Origin: Linanthus parryae
Taxonomy: Eukaryota > Streptophyta > Magnoliopsida > Ericales > Polemoniaceae
Direction of reading: 5' to 3'
Length of the DNA: 64,000 nucleotides
Assembly (NCBI GenBank): GCA_023055425.1
Contig: JALGPY010000004.1
Coordinates: 62,395,718-62,459,717 of the forward strand
Shown: piece by piece, positions 38,219-49,992 of the stretch
How the letters are laid out: each line of letters begins with the position of its first letter
Numbering within the stretch: the first letter of the stretch is position 1
Program-made: the position numbers and the translations under genes
The notes under the pieces: model-generated
Seen by the model: the letters and a program-made list of their open reading frames with translations, nothing else
What the model was told of the DNA's origin: nothing
The model's database searches: none

Positions 38219-41077
38219 TGTAATACCCCGCGTTTAATTAAAGGGTAATTTGGTAATTTGTGACGTAAAAATAAAATTTTATGTTGCGACTAGTAAATTG
38301 GGTAATTTTCGTTAATTTTAGTAGATGAGAAACTAGGGTGAAAATTTTAATTTTTGCGCGACTATTTTCATTTTCTAGACGGTCTCGCGGTGGCGACCAC
38401 CGCAATAACCTATACCTTTGCCACATACTAACATTTTCTTTTAACCCATTTGTTTAATAACACCAACCCAAATTTCTTTTTCTCCCGTCCTTTTCTTCTT
38501 CCTTTGTCTTCACGCCCACGGCAACAACGCCGCCCCAACTACACCGCCCCATTTCACCGCCCTCATCTCCTCACACCGCCCTCCCCTTCTCCATTTAAAC
38601 CCAGCAAAGCCCCTGCCATGACTCCATCAGCCACCACTCTCACTCAGCTCTCTCTCTCTCTCCCGACAAACAACAATCACCACCACCACCACCGTCAATC
38701 ACCATTTTGCCGGCACCCACACCATCACCTCTCCCACTCTCTAATCCCCCTCTCTGCCTCGTCCTTTCCCAGCAGAAGCAGCAGGAGAAGCAACAGCAGC
38801 AGAGGCAGCAAACTAACGGCCACCAACCACTGCCGCCACTGCCACCGTCGGGGAACACCCGAAGCTTCAACCACCACCACAACTCGACACCATCAACACC
38901 CCCACCTCTGCCTTGCCCTCTCTGTCTCTCTCTCTCTGTCTGGTTCTTCCAAGTCGAAGGAAACCGCAGCAGCAGCAACGGCTGAAGCGAACCACCGCCG
39001 CTGCAACGCCGGAGGAACCACCGGAGGCGCCACCCAGCCCGTTTCTCTCACATCAGCCTCCCTCTCGGTCCTCTTCTCTCTGTTTCGAGATCATAAGAAG
39101 GAGGAAGCAAAACAGAGGCAGCAGAGGCAATCCCAGCGGCAGCAGCAACCGCGACGCCGGCGGAAGCTCCATAACTTCCGGCGAAGTTTTGGCCGAGCAA
39201 AACCAGCAACACCCAGCCCCCTTCCTCCATCCCGACGGTATCCAGGAGGCTCGAACTGCTTCCGGAAGGCCTCAGCCGCGCCCAGAAGCAACTGGAGCGC
39301 CACCGTCGAAGGTCCATCGCCGGCAGCAACTTCGGCAACTTGACCCGTGACGTTCCTCGCTCATTTCTCGTGATTCTTGACTCGGGTACGATCTAAAACT
39401 TCCCCTTGTTCGTTATTTACTGTCAAAATTCGTTTTTAGTAGCTAAAATTCGCTTCGGTTAGGATTGGACATGGGTTTGGTGAAAATGTTCTTGGTTGGG
39501 GTGCTAGTTGTAGTTTTTGAAAATTAGGAGATATGCTAGTCACTGTTAGTAGGGGGTAGCAAGTTGTAGTTTGCCAAAATCTAAGGGTGGGGCTGTTATA
39601 CTCATGTTATCTATATTATTTGATTATTTGTTATTAATATCATATTAAAGAAAAATAAAATAAACTAAATGCTTTTGTAATAAAAATGTGTTTTAGTAAT
39701 AAGAAATAATAAGCTTTTCTTCAAAAATAAGTCATAAAATGGTATTATGTATGTTTGAGATAATGTTTGTTCTAGTAAAATTGTCACTTTAGTTTATTAA
39801 GTCGCGAATTTCAAATATTAATAAATATTCTTGGCCATAAATATTCTTATCAATCAGATATTAATGTTTTAGAAATAGTCTTTAAATGTTACTTACCGCT
39901 TTGATAAATATTTACAAGTTTTGCTTTAATTATTTAATGTTAAATTTGTTTCTAAAATATTTCTTTATAATAATAATATAATTGGAAACGAGAATTCAAT
40001 GGGGTTATTGGGACAAACTTAGACCCGACCTAGATTAACTCTCATGCATCTATTTATTTAGAAGTAGTATCGTGTAATTACAGGTTTGTGAATTGTAGGA
40101 GACGGATTCGTGGACATCGGCTTCATCGATCATCCTACGTACTAGCTGTCAAGTCAAATAAGGTGAGATTACATGCTTAGCCTAGTGTGCCTAGCTCTTT
40201 TCGTGTCGATTGCGATTTCTATTTTCTGTCTCAAAATATAATTGTTATTATTTGTTACACTTGTCAAATATTTGAACTGTTGTCTACTGTTATTGATAAC
40301 TCTCATGCGATAATTGATAATCCGTTAATAATACAAAGTGGAAAGAATATCGCATGTACCGGAACCAGTTGTTTTACTTATTACGTACGGGTGATGATTC
40401 CCTGGGCTTTGTCCCTAAAGATATGGCACTACGTGCACCCCGACTCCTTTCGCCGTAGGCTGGAGTACTGCTTCTAGATACCACTCCTTTGATTGACGCT
40501 CTTAGGAGGGTGTTGCAACACTTAAGGTCTAGAATGTCTGATTGTGGTCACTGGTCTGCCCGGGTACTGTGAAATGAATACGAGACGATTCGACTGCCTT
40601 GTTGACTTTATTGTGAGGCCCTTTTGTTGCCATTATATTATTGATTTACACTTCTGTTTATACCGTTGCGAACTCTGAAACTGTTTTCATTTATACTCTG
40701 TCACTTTCTTTATATTTAACTTGTGTCCAGCAGTTTATATTATCTTCCCTGTTTTACATGCTAAGGTGTAGCTCACTCAGTATTTATTGCTGACTTTGAA
40801 AACTGCGATTCCTGTTGTTTTCTTCCCACCGCAGGTCTAGGAGCTGGAACTTAAGGAATAGAAGGGGCGCGAGACTCACCTAGACTGATAATGTCATAAC
40901 TAGTTCTAGTTTTGTTAAGTTGTTTTGTAATAATAAGCACCTTTTGTGTAAGACTCTTGTTTAATGTTTAATAATATAAGTTCTTGTTGTGGAATATATA
41001 TTGCTTTTGATCTCCGCCACTTCTATTAAGCATCGCCCTCCCGGTCTTGTCCCGAGCCGGATAAGGGGGTTGTTGCA
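38219..41077 (+). repeat. Gypsy-G 3' LTR (2859 bp)
   Basis: Same length and ends as the copy at 33635, with two differences noticed. It is followed by the target duplication TTATG. Confidence 0.96.
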
Positions 41078-41082
41078 TTATG

Positions 41083-42647
41083 TGTTTACGATTTCAGTTC
41101 ATACACCGTATTATTGTTTATTACGCGAAAACTGAAAATTTGGCATAGTAGATGCTATATTGAATTTGATTCAATAAAACAAGACCCAATTTAACATTGG
41201 TTGTTAGAATTGGTGAGTTTAATCACATAGGATGTGAATAATTGGGTTCTTGAAAAATTAGGGTTCATGGGCACATGATTGAAAAGGGGTTTTCAATTAT
41301 GGAAACAAAATTATGGAATTAAATCCATAAGGAAACAACCTTGCTTGGGCAACAAGGAAGGAGGAAGGGGACTAGGGCCGAAACCCTAGCCGCCCGCCCC
41401 TCCCTTGGGCGCCAAGCAAGGCCGCGGCCCCCTTAGGCGTGCGGCGGTCCTAGGGTTCGGGCCACTTGCTGGCTTGGACCCTTTGGACCGTTGTGAAACC
41501 CTAGTTACCCAATTTTATTAAAATTAAACAAGCGCGTTAAAAATTGGTTTTAACTGTATTATGTGCTTTATTGCATGGTGGATGGATATGGCCTAGGATT
41601 GTGGATGTTTATTGTTTTGTGGTTTGGTTTACGGCCTGCGAGCTGATCAAATTAATGTAATAATTAATTAAGTTTTACGGCCTGCGAGTCGTTCTTTTTC
41701 TCCTCGACATGTGAGGCTTTTATTATTTATTTATTCTAGATGTTAGGCTAGAATTAGAAATATTTAGATGATAGCCAAGAGCATGGAGAAGAAGACCGGA
41801 GAACCAAAGAAGCCAAAAGACATCCCTAGGCGCGCAGCTATGGTGGAGCACATGGAGATGAGCTCGGCACTTTAGGGCAATTAGATATTATCATTGGCTT
41901 GATAATATCATTAGTCTAGAGGCCATATCCATGCCACGTTTTTTTTATTTTGTGGATGTTTATTATTCATGCCTTGTTATTTATTTTGTGTGTATGGCGC
42001 TACAAGCAAAACGATAACAAGATAATAATAAACAAGGTTGGTCTTTTATTTTGGATAGCCCAATCCAAATAAGTAGACCATGTTGATAAAGATCAACCAA
42101 ACAAATTAAAAGAAATCCCTCAATTAAATATTGCGTTTTGCCTTCTCTTGCCAAAACACCCTTCATGATCGTGGACTATTAAAATTCGGGCTTGCCAAAG
42201 CAAGGCGATTTTAATTTTTCATGATGTGTTGCGGACGACGCAAGCTAGTAATGCGTGTATGTTGAAAACAAGAGGTTGGACGCAACTAGGCAAGAATCAA
42301 TTGGATTGATGAGCTTAGAGGCATGACAATTAGGAGTTATCCAATTGGATAAAGAATAAAAGGAATTTATTCACCTGATTGGACCAAGAGTTGCATGGGA
42401 TGCAATTGGAATGGTTCCTACCTAAATAACCAATTCTTGGGTGACTTGCCAAAGCAAGCTCAAGAAGAAGTGAAATAAGGATCTTGGACCCACTAGAAAG
42501 TATAAAGATATTTTCCGCTTTAATGGTGAGGGCTATTAAACCGAGAAAAATAGTGGGAGCTATATTTGATGATCTAGCCATTGTTAAATATAGTCAAATT
42601 GTTCAAAATACTAAAATTGCATATTTCTCGTTTTTGTAGAATTCCAA
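41083..42647 (+). other. Copia-F leader, part after gypsy-G
   Basis: Colinear with the copia-A leader from about 10347 to 11911, with few differences. It ends with the same pyrimidine run and TAG just upstream of the gag ATG. No gene is seen. Confidence 0.85.
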
Positions 42648-45600
42648 ATGGCAAACAACAACGCATCGAGTTCATCCATACGATCTGTCCTTGAGAAGGA
42701 TAAATTGTCTGGAACGAATTTCCTTGACTGGTACAGAAACTTGAGGATTGTCCTCAAGCAAGAAAAGAAGCTGTACGTCTTGGACACTCCAATTCCAGAC
42801 CCACCACAAGATGAGTCTCTATTAGCGGAAGTAAGGGCACGTCAGAAACATATTGATGATTCTAATGACGTGACTTGCCTCATGCTTTGTACCATGACTG
42901 GTGAGCTTCAGAAGCAACACGAGAACATGGAAGCCTATGATATGATCATACACTTGAAACAATTGTTTCAGGAACAGGCAAGGCATGAGCGCTATGAAGT
43001 GTCTAAAGCATTGTTCAAAAGTAGTCTTGCAGAGGGGAATCCAGTAGGTCCTCATGTACTCCGAATGATCGGGTACATAGAGAACCTTGAGAGACTGGGG
43101 TTCCCACTCGGCCAGGACTTGGCGACTGATCTCGTCTTGCAATCGTTGCCTGACAGTTATAATCAGTTCATCATGAACTATAATATGAATGAGATCAACA
43201 AGTCTTTGCCAGACCTATTGAACATGCTAAAGACAGCTGAGCAAAGCATCAATAAAGGCAAGGGCAAGGCCATAATGATGGTACACAAGAAGAAGAGCAA
43301 GTCAGTTGCATCTACTTCAAAGGGAAAACGCAAGAAATTTGCGAAATCCAAGGAAGCCCTAAAGCCTAGTGGAGGCGTGGCTAAAGGTGAGTGTCACTAC
43401 TGCAGCCAGCCGGGTCACTGGAGGAGGAATTGCCCTAAATATCTGGAGGATAAGAAGCTTGGAATAGTGATTCCACCACCACCAGGTATTTATGTTATAG
43501 ACGTCAATCTTTCTATTTCATCATCCTGGGTATTGGATACCGGATGTGGTTCTCACATTTGTCGTAATGTGCAGGATTTGAAAAGAAGTAGAAGATTGCG
43601 AAAAGGGGAGATAGACTTGCGCGTCGGGAATGGAGCAAGGGTTGCTGCATTAGCTGTAGGCGTTTATGAGCTATCTTTGCCTTCTGGACTTATTTTAGAA
43701 TTAGACAATTGCTTTTATGTGCCTGCTATGAGCAGAAACATTATTTCCATTTCTTGTTTGGACGAGAAAGGTTTTTCTATTTCAATAAAGGACAAGTGTT
43801 GCTCCATTTATTTTGATAGTATGCACTATTGTAGTGCGCATTTGTCTAATGGATTGTATATCCTTGATCTAAATAATCCAATCTATAACATAAGTACTAA
43901 AAGGATTAAAACTAATGATTTGAATCCTACATATCTATGGCACTGTCGTTTAGGCCATATAAACGAGAAACGCATATCTAGACTCCATAAGGATGGACTT
44001 CTAGACTCATTTGATTTGGAATCATATGAGACATGTGAGTCTTGTTTATTGGGAAAAATGACAAAGTCCCCTTTCAATAAGAAAGGTGAACGGACTAGTG
44101 AGTTATTGGCACTCATACATACTGATGTATGCGGGCCATTCCCCACGCCTGCCAGAGGTGGTTATACCTACTTCATCACTTTTACTGATGATTTCAGCAG
44201 ATATGGATTTGTATACCTTATGAAGGCCAAATCCGAATCCTTTGAATTGTTCAAAGAATTCAAGAGTGAAGTAGAGAAGCAACTTGGCAAGAGTATTAAA
44301 GCCCTACGATCGGATCGTGGAGGAGAATACTTAAGCCAAGAGTTTGATGAATATCTTAGAGAGTGTGGGATAGTATCCCAGCTCACTCCACCCGGAACAC
44401 CACAATGGAATGGTGTATCTGAGAGGAGGAATCGCACTCTATTAGATATGGTGCGATCTATGATGTCTCAAACAGATCTTCCGATATCCTTTTGGGGACA
44501 TGCTCTAATGACTGCAGCTTTTACCATTAACCGTGTTCCATCCAAATCAGTCATGAAGACGCCATATGAGATATGGACTGGGAGGCGTCCCATAGTGTCG
44601 TTTATGAAGATTTGGGGCTGCGACGTCTATGTAAAGCGTTTACAAACAGACAAGCTCGGGCCTAAAGCGGATAAGTGTAAATTTGTGGGATATCCTAAGG
44701 AAACTAAAGGATATTATTTCTATAACCCTACCGAAAACAAAGTGTTTGTTGCTCGGACCGGCGTGTTTCTAGAAAGAGAACTAGTCTCTAAAGAAGCAAG
44801 TGGGAGGGTTGTAGAACTTGAAGAAATTCATGAACCACAAATCACTGAACCAATAATGGAACATGAACAGGAACCACAAGAAGTTGTGGAAGAGCCTGTT
44901 CAGGTAACACAGGAACTCCGTAGATCAGGAAGAGTGCGTCATGAGCCAGAGAGGTATGGACTTCTCGTGACTGAGCCCGATGACGTACCACTCATGGATG
45001 ATGAGCCTGCAAACTATGGAGAAGCCATGAATGGCCCAGACTCTAAGAAGTGGCTAGAAGCCATGAGATCCGAAATGGATTCCATGTACACCAACAAAGT
45101 ATGGACTTTGGTGGAACCACCCGAAGGGGCTCGACCCATAGGGTGCAAGTGGGTCTTCAAGAAGAAGACCGACATGGATGGCAAGGTAGTTGCCTATAAG
45201 GGGCGATTGGTGGCCAAAGGTTATAGACAGATTCATGGTATTGACTATGATGAGACCTTTTCACCAGTCGCCATGACTAAATCCATTCGGATCTTACTTG
45301 CTATTGCAGCATACTACGACTATGAGATTTGGCAAATGGATGTTAAAACAGCGTTCCTTTATGGGAACCTCCTTGAGGATGTGTACATGACACAACCAGA
45401 GGGTTTTGAGGATCCAGAGAACGCCAATAAAGTCTGTAAGCTGCAAAGGTCCATTTATGGATTAAAGCAAGCTTCTAGGAGCTGGAATCGACGTTTTGAT
45501 GACGCGGTCAAAGAGTTTGGCTTCATCAAGAACGAAGATGAGCCTTGTGTTTACAAGAAGGTTAGTGGGAGCTCTATAGTGTTTCTGGTCTTGTATGTGG

Positions 45601-46583
45601 ATGACATACTAATCATTGGCAATGATGTTCCTACTCTGCAATCTGTTAAAGATTGGCTAGGAAAGTGCTTTGCGATGAAAGACTTAGGAGATGCAGCCTA
45701 TATACTTGGTATAAAGATCTATAGAGATAGATCTAAAAGGTTGCTTGGCCTAAGTCAGAGTACATATATTGACAAGGTGTTGAAGAGGTTCAACATGCAA
45801 GATTCCAAGATGGGGTTCTTGCCCATGTCACATGGAGTCACTCTGTCCAAGAATGACTGTCCCTCCAACGAGATGGAGAAGGACCGCATGAGCAGGATAC
45901 CCTATGCTTCGGCCATAGGATCCATCATGTACGCCATGCTATGTACTAGACCAGACGTATCATACGCGTTGAGTATGGTGAGCAGATATCAGTCCAATCC
46001 GGGTGAGAGTCACTGGATTGCTGTCAAGAACATCCTAAAGTACTTAAGAAGAACTAAGGATGTGTTCTTGATATTTTGAGGAATGGAAGAGCTAAGTGTA
46101 AAGGGTTACACTGACGCAAGCTTCCAAACCGACAAGGATGATTACAGATCGCAGTCTGGATACGTGTTTTGCCTGAATGGAGGAGCTGTGAGCTGGAAGA
46201 GTTCCAAGCAAGGCACAGTTGCTGATTCTACAACAGAAGCTGAGTACATTGCTGCTGCGGAAGCGGCAAAAGAGGCAGTATGGATAAAGAAGTTTATCAC
46301 TGAGCTCGGTGTGGTCCCTAGCATAGTGGATCCCGTAGAGTTGTACTGTGACAACTCTGGGGCAATCGCACATGCAAAGGAACCAAGATCGCACCAAAAG
46401 TCAAAGCATGTACTTAGGAGATTCCATCTTATTCGTGATATGATCGATCGAGGAGATGTGAAGATATGCAAGATTCCGACAGATGACAACGTGTCAGATC
46501 CGCTCACGAAACCTCTTGCGCAGCGAAAGCATGAAGGGCACGCCAGATCTATAGGCATACGAGATGCGCCAGATTGGCTCTAG
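42648..46583 (+). pseudogene. Copia-F gag-pol polyprotein with one nonsense codon
   Basis: ATG 42648; the single frame of 1312 codons ends with the TAG at 46581-46583. It holds gag with zinc knuckle, protease, integrase, RT and RNase H at the same residues as copia-A up to the RT (knuckle C249-C262, DTG 297-299, D493/D556/E592, YVDD 983-986). Unlike A it has no deletion near residue 1021. One TGA at 46077-46079 (GGA in A) cuts off RNase H, giving 1143 residues. Everything downstream remains in frame. A stop at this place leaves gag, protease, integrase and RT but no RNase H. Confidence 0.95.
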
Positions 46584-46586
46584 TGC

Positions 46587-46597
46587 AAGTGGGAGAC
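46587..46597 (+). other. Copia-F polypurine tract
   Basis: AAGTGGGAGAC abuts the 3' LTR, as in copia-A. Confidence 0.85.
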
Positions 46598-48035
46598 TGT
46601 TGGAATAGATGCCCTAGAGGCAATCGTAGATTTAGTATGAACAATGTTTTGGCTAGAATATTCATTTATTATTTATGGCGATATTTAATATAATGAAGTC
46701 CTTAGATAAATTGTGTTATTTATCTTAAATATCCCTAGTCAATTATATTGATTAACAGGACAATCAAATATAGACTAGTATGTGGGTAGATTGATATGGA
46801 GATATCAAGTCTAACACATAGGTATGCATTAGGAGTAATGGCATACTGGATTGACCCACAACGAAAAGGATACATTAGATTATGTGAAGTCACAATCGCT
46901 TTTCGTAGTGCTAATATTATTGCAATCCTTAGACTTGAAGTCACTAGATACTCTAGTTGTGAAATATTGCGCTTTGATGTTATCAAACGTTACACCGTAA
47001 CTGGGTAATCATAAAGGTGGCTATCGGGCGTGATAGGAAGCAAGCTTAGAGATCGTAGTGATGTAGATAGGATTTGTCCCTCCCACATAATGGGAGTAAA
47101 TATCCACGGCCACTCGAGGGATGAGGCTTATTGAATGTCTGGCCAGACTCAGATAAATTAATATGGAGATATTAATGTTATCTGCAAGTGTAAGCGTATT
47201 CCCAGGATCGAGGAATTATGGATTGGATATACGAGTGTGACTATTTATGTCTCGTGTCCAATCCGGATATGGAGACAAAGGGATAATGCAATATGACATA
47301 TTGGGCACAAAGGTTTGTCGGGATCACTGACTATTTCTATTGGTTGGGTTGCATGGATGTGTTGCTAGACACCGCTCCATGTTAGTAATAGTTACTACCA
47401 ACTATATAGAAACCTATGGGGTCACACGTCAAATAGAGTAGAGCTAGATTTGGGATTAATTAATGTGGATTAATTAATAGAAGGATCATTGTGCAACACC
47501 TTGCAAACTTAGTAGGACTAATTTGCAAGGAAGGGAATAGTTCTAGTCCTACTAGAACAAGAAAACTCTTTTATGGAAACAATAAGGAGTTGTTGGAGTA
47601 TATAAAGGAGGCTCTAGCTTCCTTCCCACTACATGAGTTATTAGTCATAACACACAAAGAGTGGGAGAGAGCAAAAGAGAGAGCAAGACAAGAGCTAGGG
47701 CCGAAACCCTAGCCCCCGTCCGCCCCCTTACCCGACGGCAAGAAGGGAGGCCGCCCCTCCTTCGTTGCCTTGTTGCTTGGTTGCTTTGATCTTCATCCCT
47801 CTTCCTCCAAGGTTCAAGCTAGCACTTGATTGAAGGAAGAATCTAGATCTCACCTCTAGACGTGGATCAACCGTAGAGACGAGGACATCATTCTTCGTGT
47901 GATCTCACAAATCGAAAAGGTACACATCTTCTATGTCCTTAATCATGTTATGATGTCTCTTCCTGTGATCCTTGGTGGGCTTTGAGTAGGATTAATTTTA
48001 TTATTCCGCTGCGTTACCTACATCAAAACCCAACA
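46598..48035 (+). repeat. Copia-F 3' LTR (1438 bp)
   Basis: TGTTGGAATAG to ACCCAACA, followed by CCCCA. Noted differences from its 5' partner lie in GAGGAATTATGG, AATAAGGAG and GGCTCTAGC. Confidence 0.97.
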
Positions 48036-48040
48036 CCCCA

Positions 48041-48223
48041 TACTAGTCTATAGATGATTGTCCCATTAATCATTATAATTGACTAGGGATATTTAAGAAT
48101 ATAACACCTTATATTCTAAGGACTTCATTCATGTTAGCATATCTCCATATCGATAACATAATGAATCGTAAATCCATATATTTGTCACAATTAATTGATT
48201 GCCTCTAGGGCACAATTCCAACA
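48041..48223 (-). repeat. Copia-D 5' LTR, right part
   Basis: Continues 30897-32152 after the copia-F target duplication (48036-48040). Ends AATTCCAACA followed by TTAAA. Confidence 0.95.
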
Positions 48224-48228
48224 TTAAA

Positions 48229-49246
48229 CGCTACACCGTAACTGGGTAGCTATAAAGTCGTGTACCGGATACAATAAGAAGCAAGCTTAGGAATCGTAGT
48301 AGACGTAGATAGAATTTTTCCCTCCCATATAATGGGAGAAAATATCCGAGGCCACTCGAGGGATAGTGCTTATGGAATGTCTGGCCAGACTCAAATAAAT
48401 CAATATGGGATATTGATGTTATTTGCACGAATAAGGCTATTCCCAGGATCGAGAAACTATGGATTGGATATACGAGTGTGACTTGTATGTCTCGTGTCCA
48501 ATCCGGATATAGATACAAAGGGATGCGACAATTACTTGCACAAGGTTTGTCGGATGACTATTCTATTAGTTGGCTAGAATGGATGTCTTGCTAGAGAGCG
48601 CTCCATATTAGCAAATTGTTTCTACCAACTAGATAGAACCTATGGGGTCACACGCTAGATAGAGTTGAACTAGATTTGAGAATTAATTAATATGATTAAT
48701 TAATTAGAATGATCACTTTGCAACACCTTGCAAACTTAGTAGTACTAATATGCAAGGAAGGGACTAATCCGAATTCATGTTGGATTAGGAAGGGCCTTTA
48801 GGTAGTTGACAAGGTGTTGTTGGACTACATAAAGGATGCTCCTAGCTTCCTTCACACACTAATGCTCATAACATAAGTGAGTGGTAGAGAAAAAAGGAGA
48901 GAGCAAGCAACAAGGATGGCCGAACCCGACCCCTTGCACCGCCCGTCCCCGTCGGACAAAGAAAGGAGGCTGAAACCTCTTTGTTACCCGGTTGTGTGAT
49001 TTCTTCTTCATCTTCCTCCGGTCCAAGCTAGCAAAAAGGAAAAGGAAGATCTAGATCTCAAATCTAGGCGTGGATCAACAGTAGAGACGTGACACAATTC
49101 ACGTTACAAGTCATCACAGGAGAACCCTAAGGTATGTAACATGATTCTTCCTTTACCATCATTATGATTCTCTTCCTGTGATCCTTGGAGGGTATTGAAT
49201 GGATAATTTATCTTTTCCACTGCGTATCCATGATCAAAACCCTACA
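48229..49246 (+). repeat. Copia-C 3' LTR, right part
   Basis: Continues 23660-24055 after the copia-D target duplication (48224-48228) and ends CCCTACA, followed by TCTTT. Total LTR length is 1414 bp. Confidence 0.95.
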
Positions 49247-49992
49247 TCTTTCATATCTGAAATGAACCAATTTTCTTGCCTCATTTGCCAACTAAACACA
49301 GGTTCCTAGGACAAGAGCCTCATCGATCTTAACCCTAAATTTGATTCTCAGTCCTTGCATATTCCTGTTTCGTTCATAGGACCAATCAATAATTAAGAGA
49401 TCACCCACTAAAACCCCCAGATCATTTGCATGATCAAAATGGTATCCTTGACACTTGAAACCACATATCCAAAGTAGAAAAATCCACATCTACGAGAGAC
49501 TGATTAGGCAGTCTCTCTTTGAACACAAGACTTAATACATGAAAAGTGACCACTGATTCATTGAGGAAAAATTCTTTGTCTGCTTATTTTTGAAAATGAA
49601 ACAAGTAGAGGTTGTTTTTTTTTTCAATCCAAATATGCCCAAAAGTTTTCCAGTTTTTGACAATTTCATGCTACATGATAGCAGGTGAGAGAGTTTTTGA
49701 CCCCAAAAATTTAGCTATCAGGGTGTCTTTCATAAGTTCCTTAAAGGAAAAAGCCTTCACATGATCTAAGGCAAGAACTGACCCCCTTTCATCTTGCCTT
49801 TCCTCCATGGAATCGTTGGAAGAGTTTTTATGAAAATCATCTCTGTAGGGAGACCTGCAAGAAAGAGTAGGATTAGCCAACAATAATTCTGCAAGATTGA
49901 GTTAGATTAAAAAAATAAAAGAAACAATTTTCAAGGCATGCAAATCATTAGAGCTGGAGTAAGATGAGTTGAAGAAGCAATGAACGTGATTT

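Larger units (their letters stand above)
33635..41077 (+). mobile_element. Gypsy-G: gag-only (TR-GAG-like) Ty3/gypsy element
   Basis: A 7443-bp element with two 2859-bp LTRs and only 1725 bp between them. It is flanked by TTATG (33630-33634 and 41078-41082) in the copia-F leader. It carries a PBS, an intact gag and a polypurine tract. Protease, RT, RNase H and integrase are absent. LTR start TGTAATACCCCGCG and the gag type fit a chromovirus of the Tekay/Del kind (inference). The LTRs differ at two noticed positions (35484/40068 and 35565/40149), so it moved very recently, necessarily with enzymes supplied in trans. Confidence 0.95.
32153..48035 (+). mobile_element. Copia-F: near-complete Ty1/copia element, split by gypsy-G
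   Basis: It is flanked by CCCCA (32148-32152 and 48036-48040) inside the 5' LTR of copia-D. LTRs are 1438 bp each with three differences noticed. Removing gypsy-G restores a leader, gag-pol and polypurine tract colinear with copia-A. It belongs to the same family as A and J but shares two LTR variants between its own copies (ACATAGGT and AAGTGTAAGC), so A and F are separate insertions rather than a segmental duplication. Confidence 0.97.
24056..48223 (-). mobile_element. Copia-D: minus-strand copia element with young LTRs and decayed interior
   Basis: It is flanked by TTAAA (24051-24055 and 48224-48228). Its LTRs are each 1439 bp, the right one being split by copia-F, and differ at about five positions. 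The interior (25495-30896) has a copia-A-like leader, but gag-pol is decayed over its whole length. D lies antisense within the 3' LTR of copia-C. Confidence 0.95.
17829..49246 (+). mobile_element. Copia-C: old Ty1/copia element, split by a 24-kb nest
   Basis: The 5' LTR begins at 17829 and the 3' LTR ends at 49246. Both outer flanks carry TCTTT (17824-17828 and 49247-49251), which is its target duplication in LINE-2. Copia-D is inserted in the 3' LTR between 24055 and 48224. The LTRs differ by about six substitutions in the first 80 bp, so C is much older than A, F, G or D. Its leader is about 440 nt against 1.6 kb in A, implying a deletion of more than 1 kb. Confidence 0.95.
8232..49808 (-). 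pseudogene. LINE-2 ORF1, split by copia-A and copia-C
   Basis: The start ATG is at 49808-49806 and opens a region typical of plant LINE ORF1 (FSFKELMKDTLIAKFLGSKT). Coding sense runs to 49247, resumes at 17828 with a zinc-knuckle-like stretch in which two Cys positions are Tyr (CYRYGKLGHSNKQY), continues to 17300, then resumes at 8860 and ends at the TAG at 8232-8234 after a Lys-rich tail. Several stops and indels are present. The two gaps are exactly copia-C and copia-A, so the nested elements broke one former ORF. Confidence 0.68.

Noticed and set aside
33635..41077. Idea that the two 2.9-kb repeats are a tandem duplication rather than LTRs
   Set aside because: They start TG and end CA, abut a PBS and a polypurine tract, and the whole unit is flanked by a 5-bp duplication.
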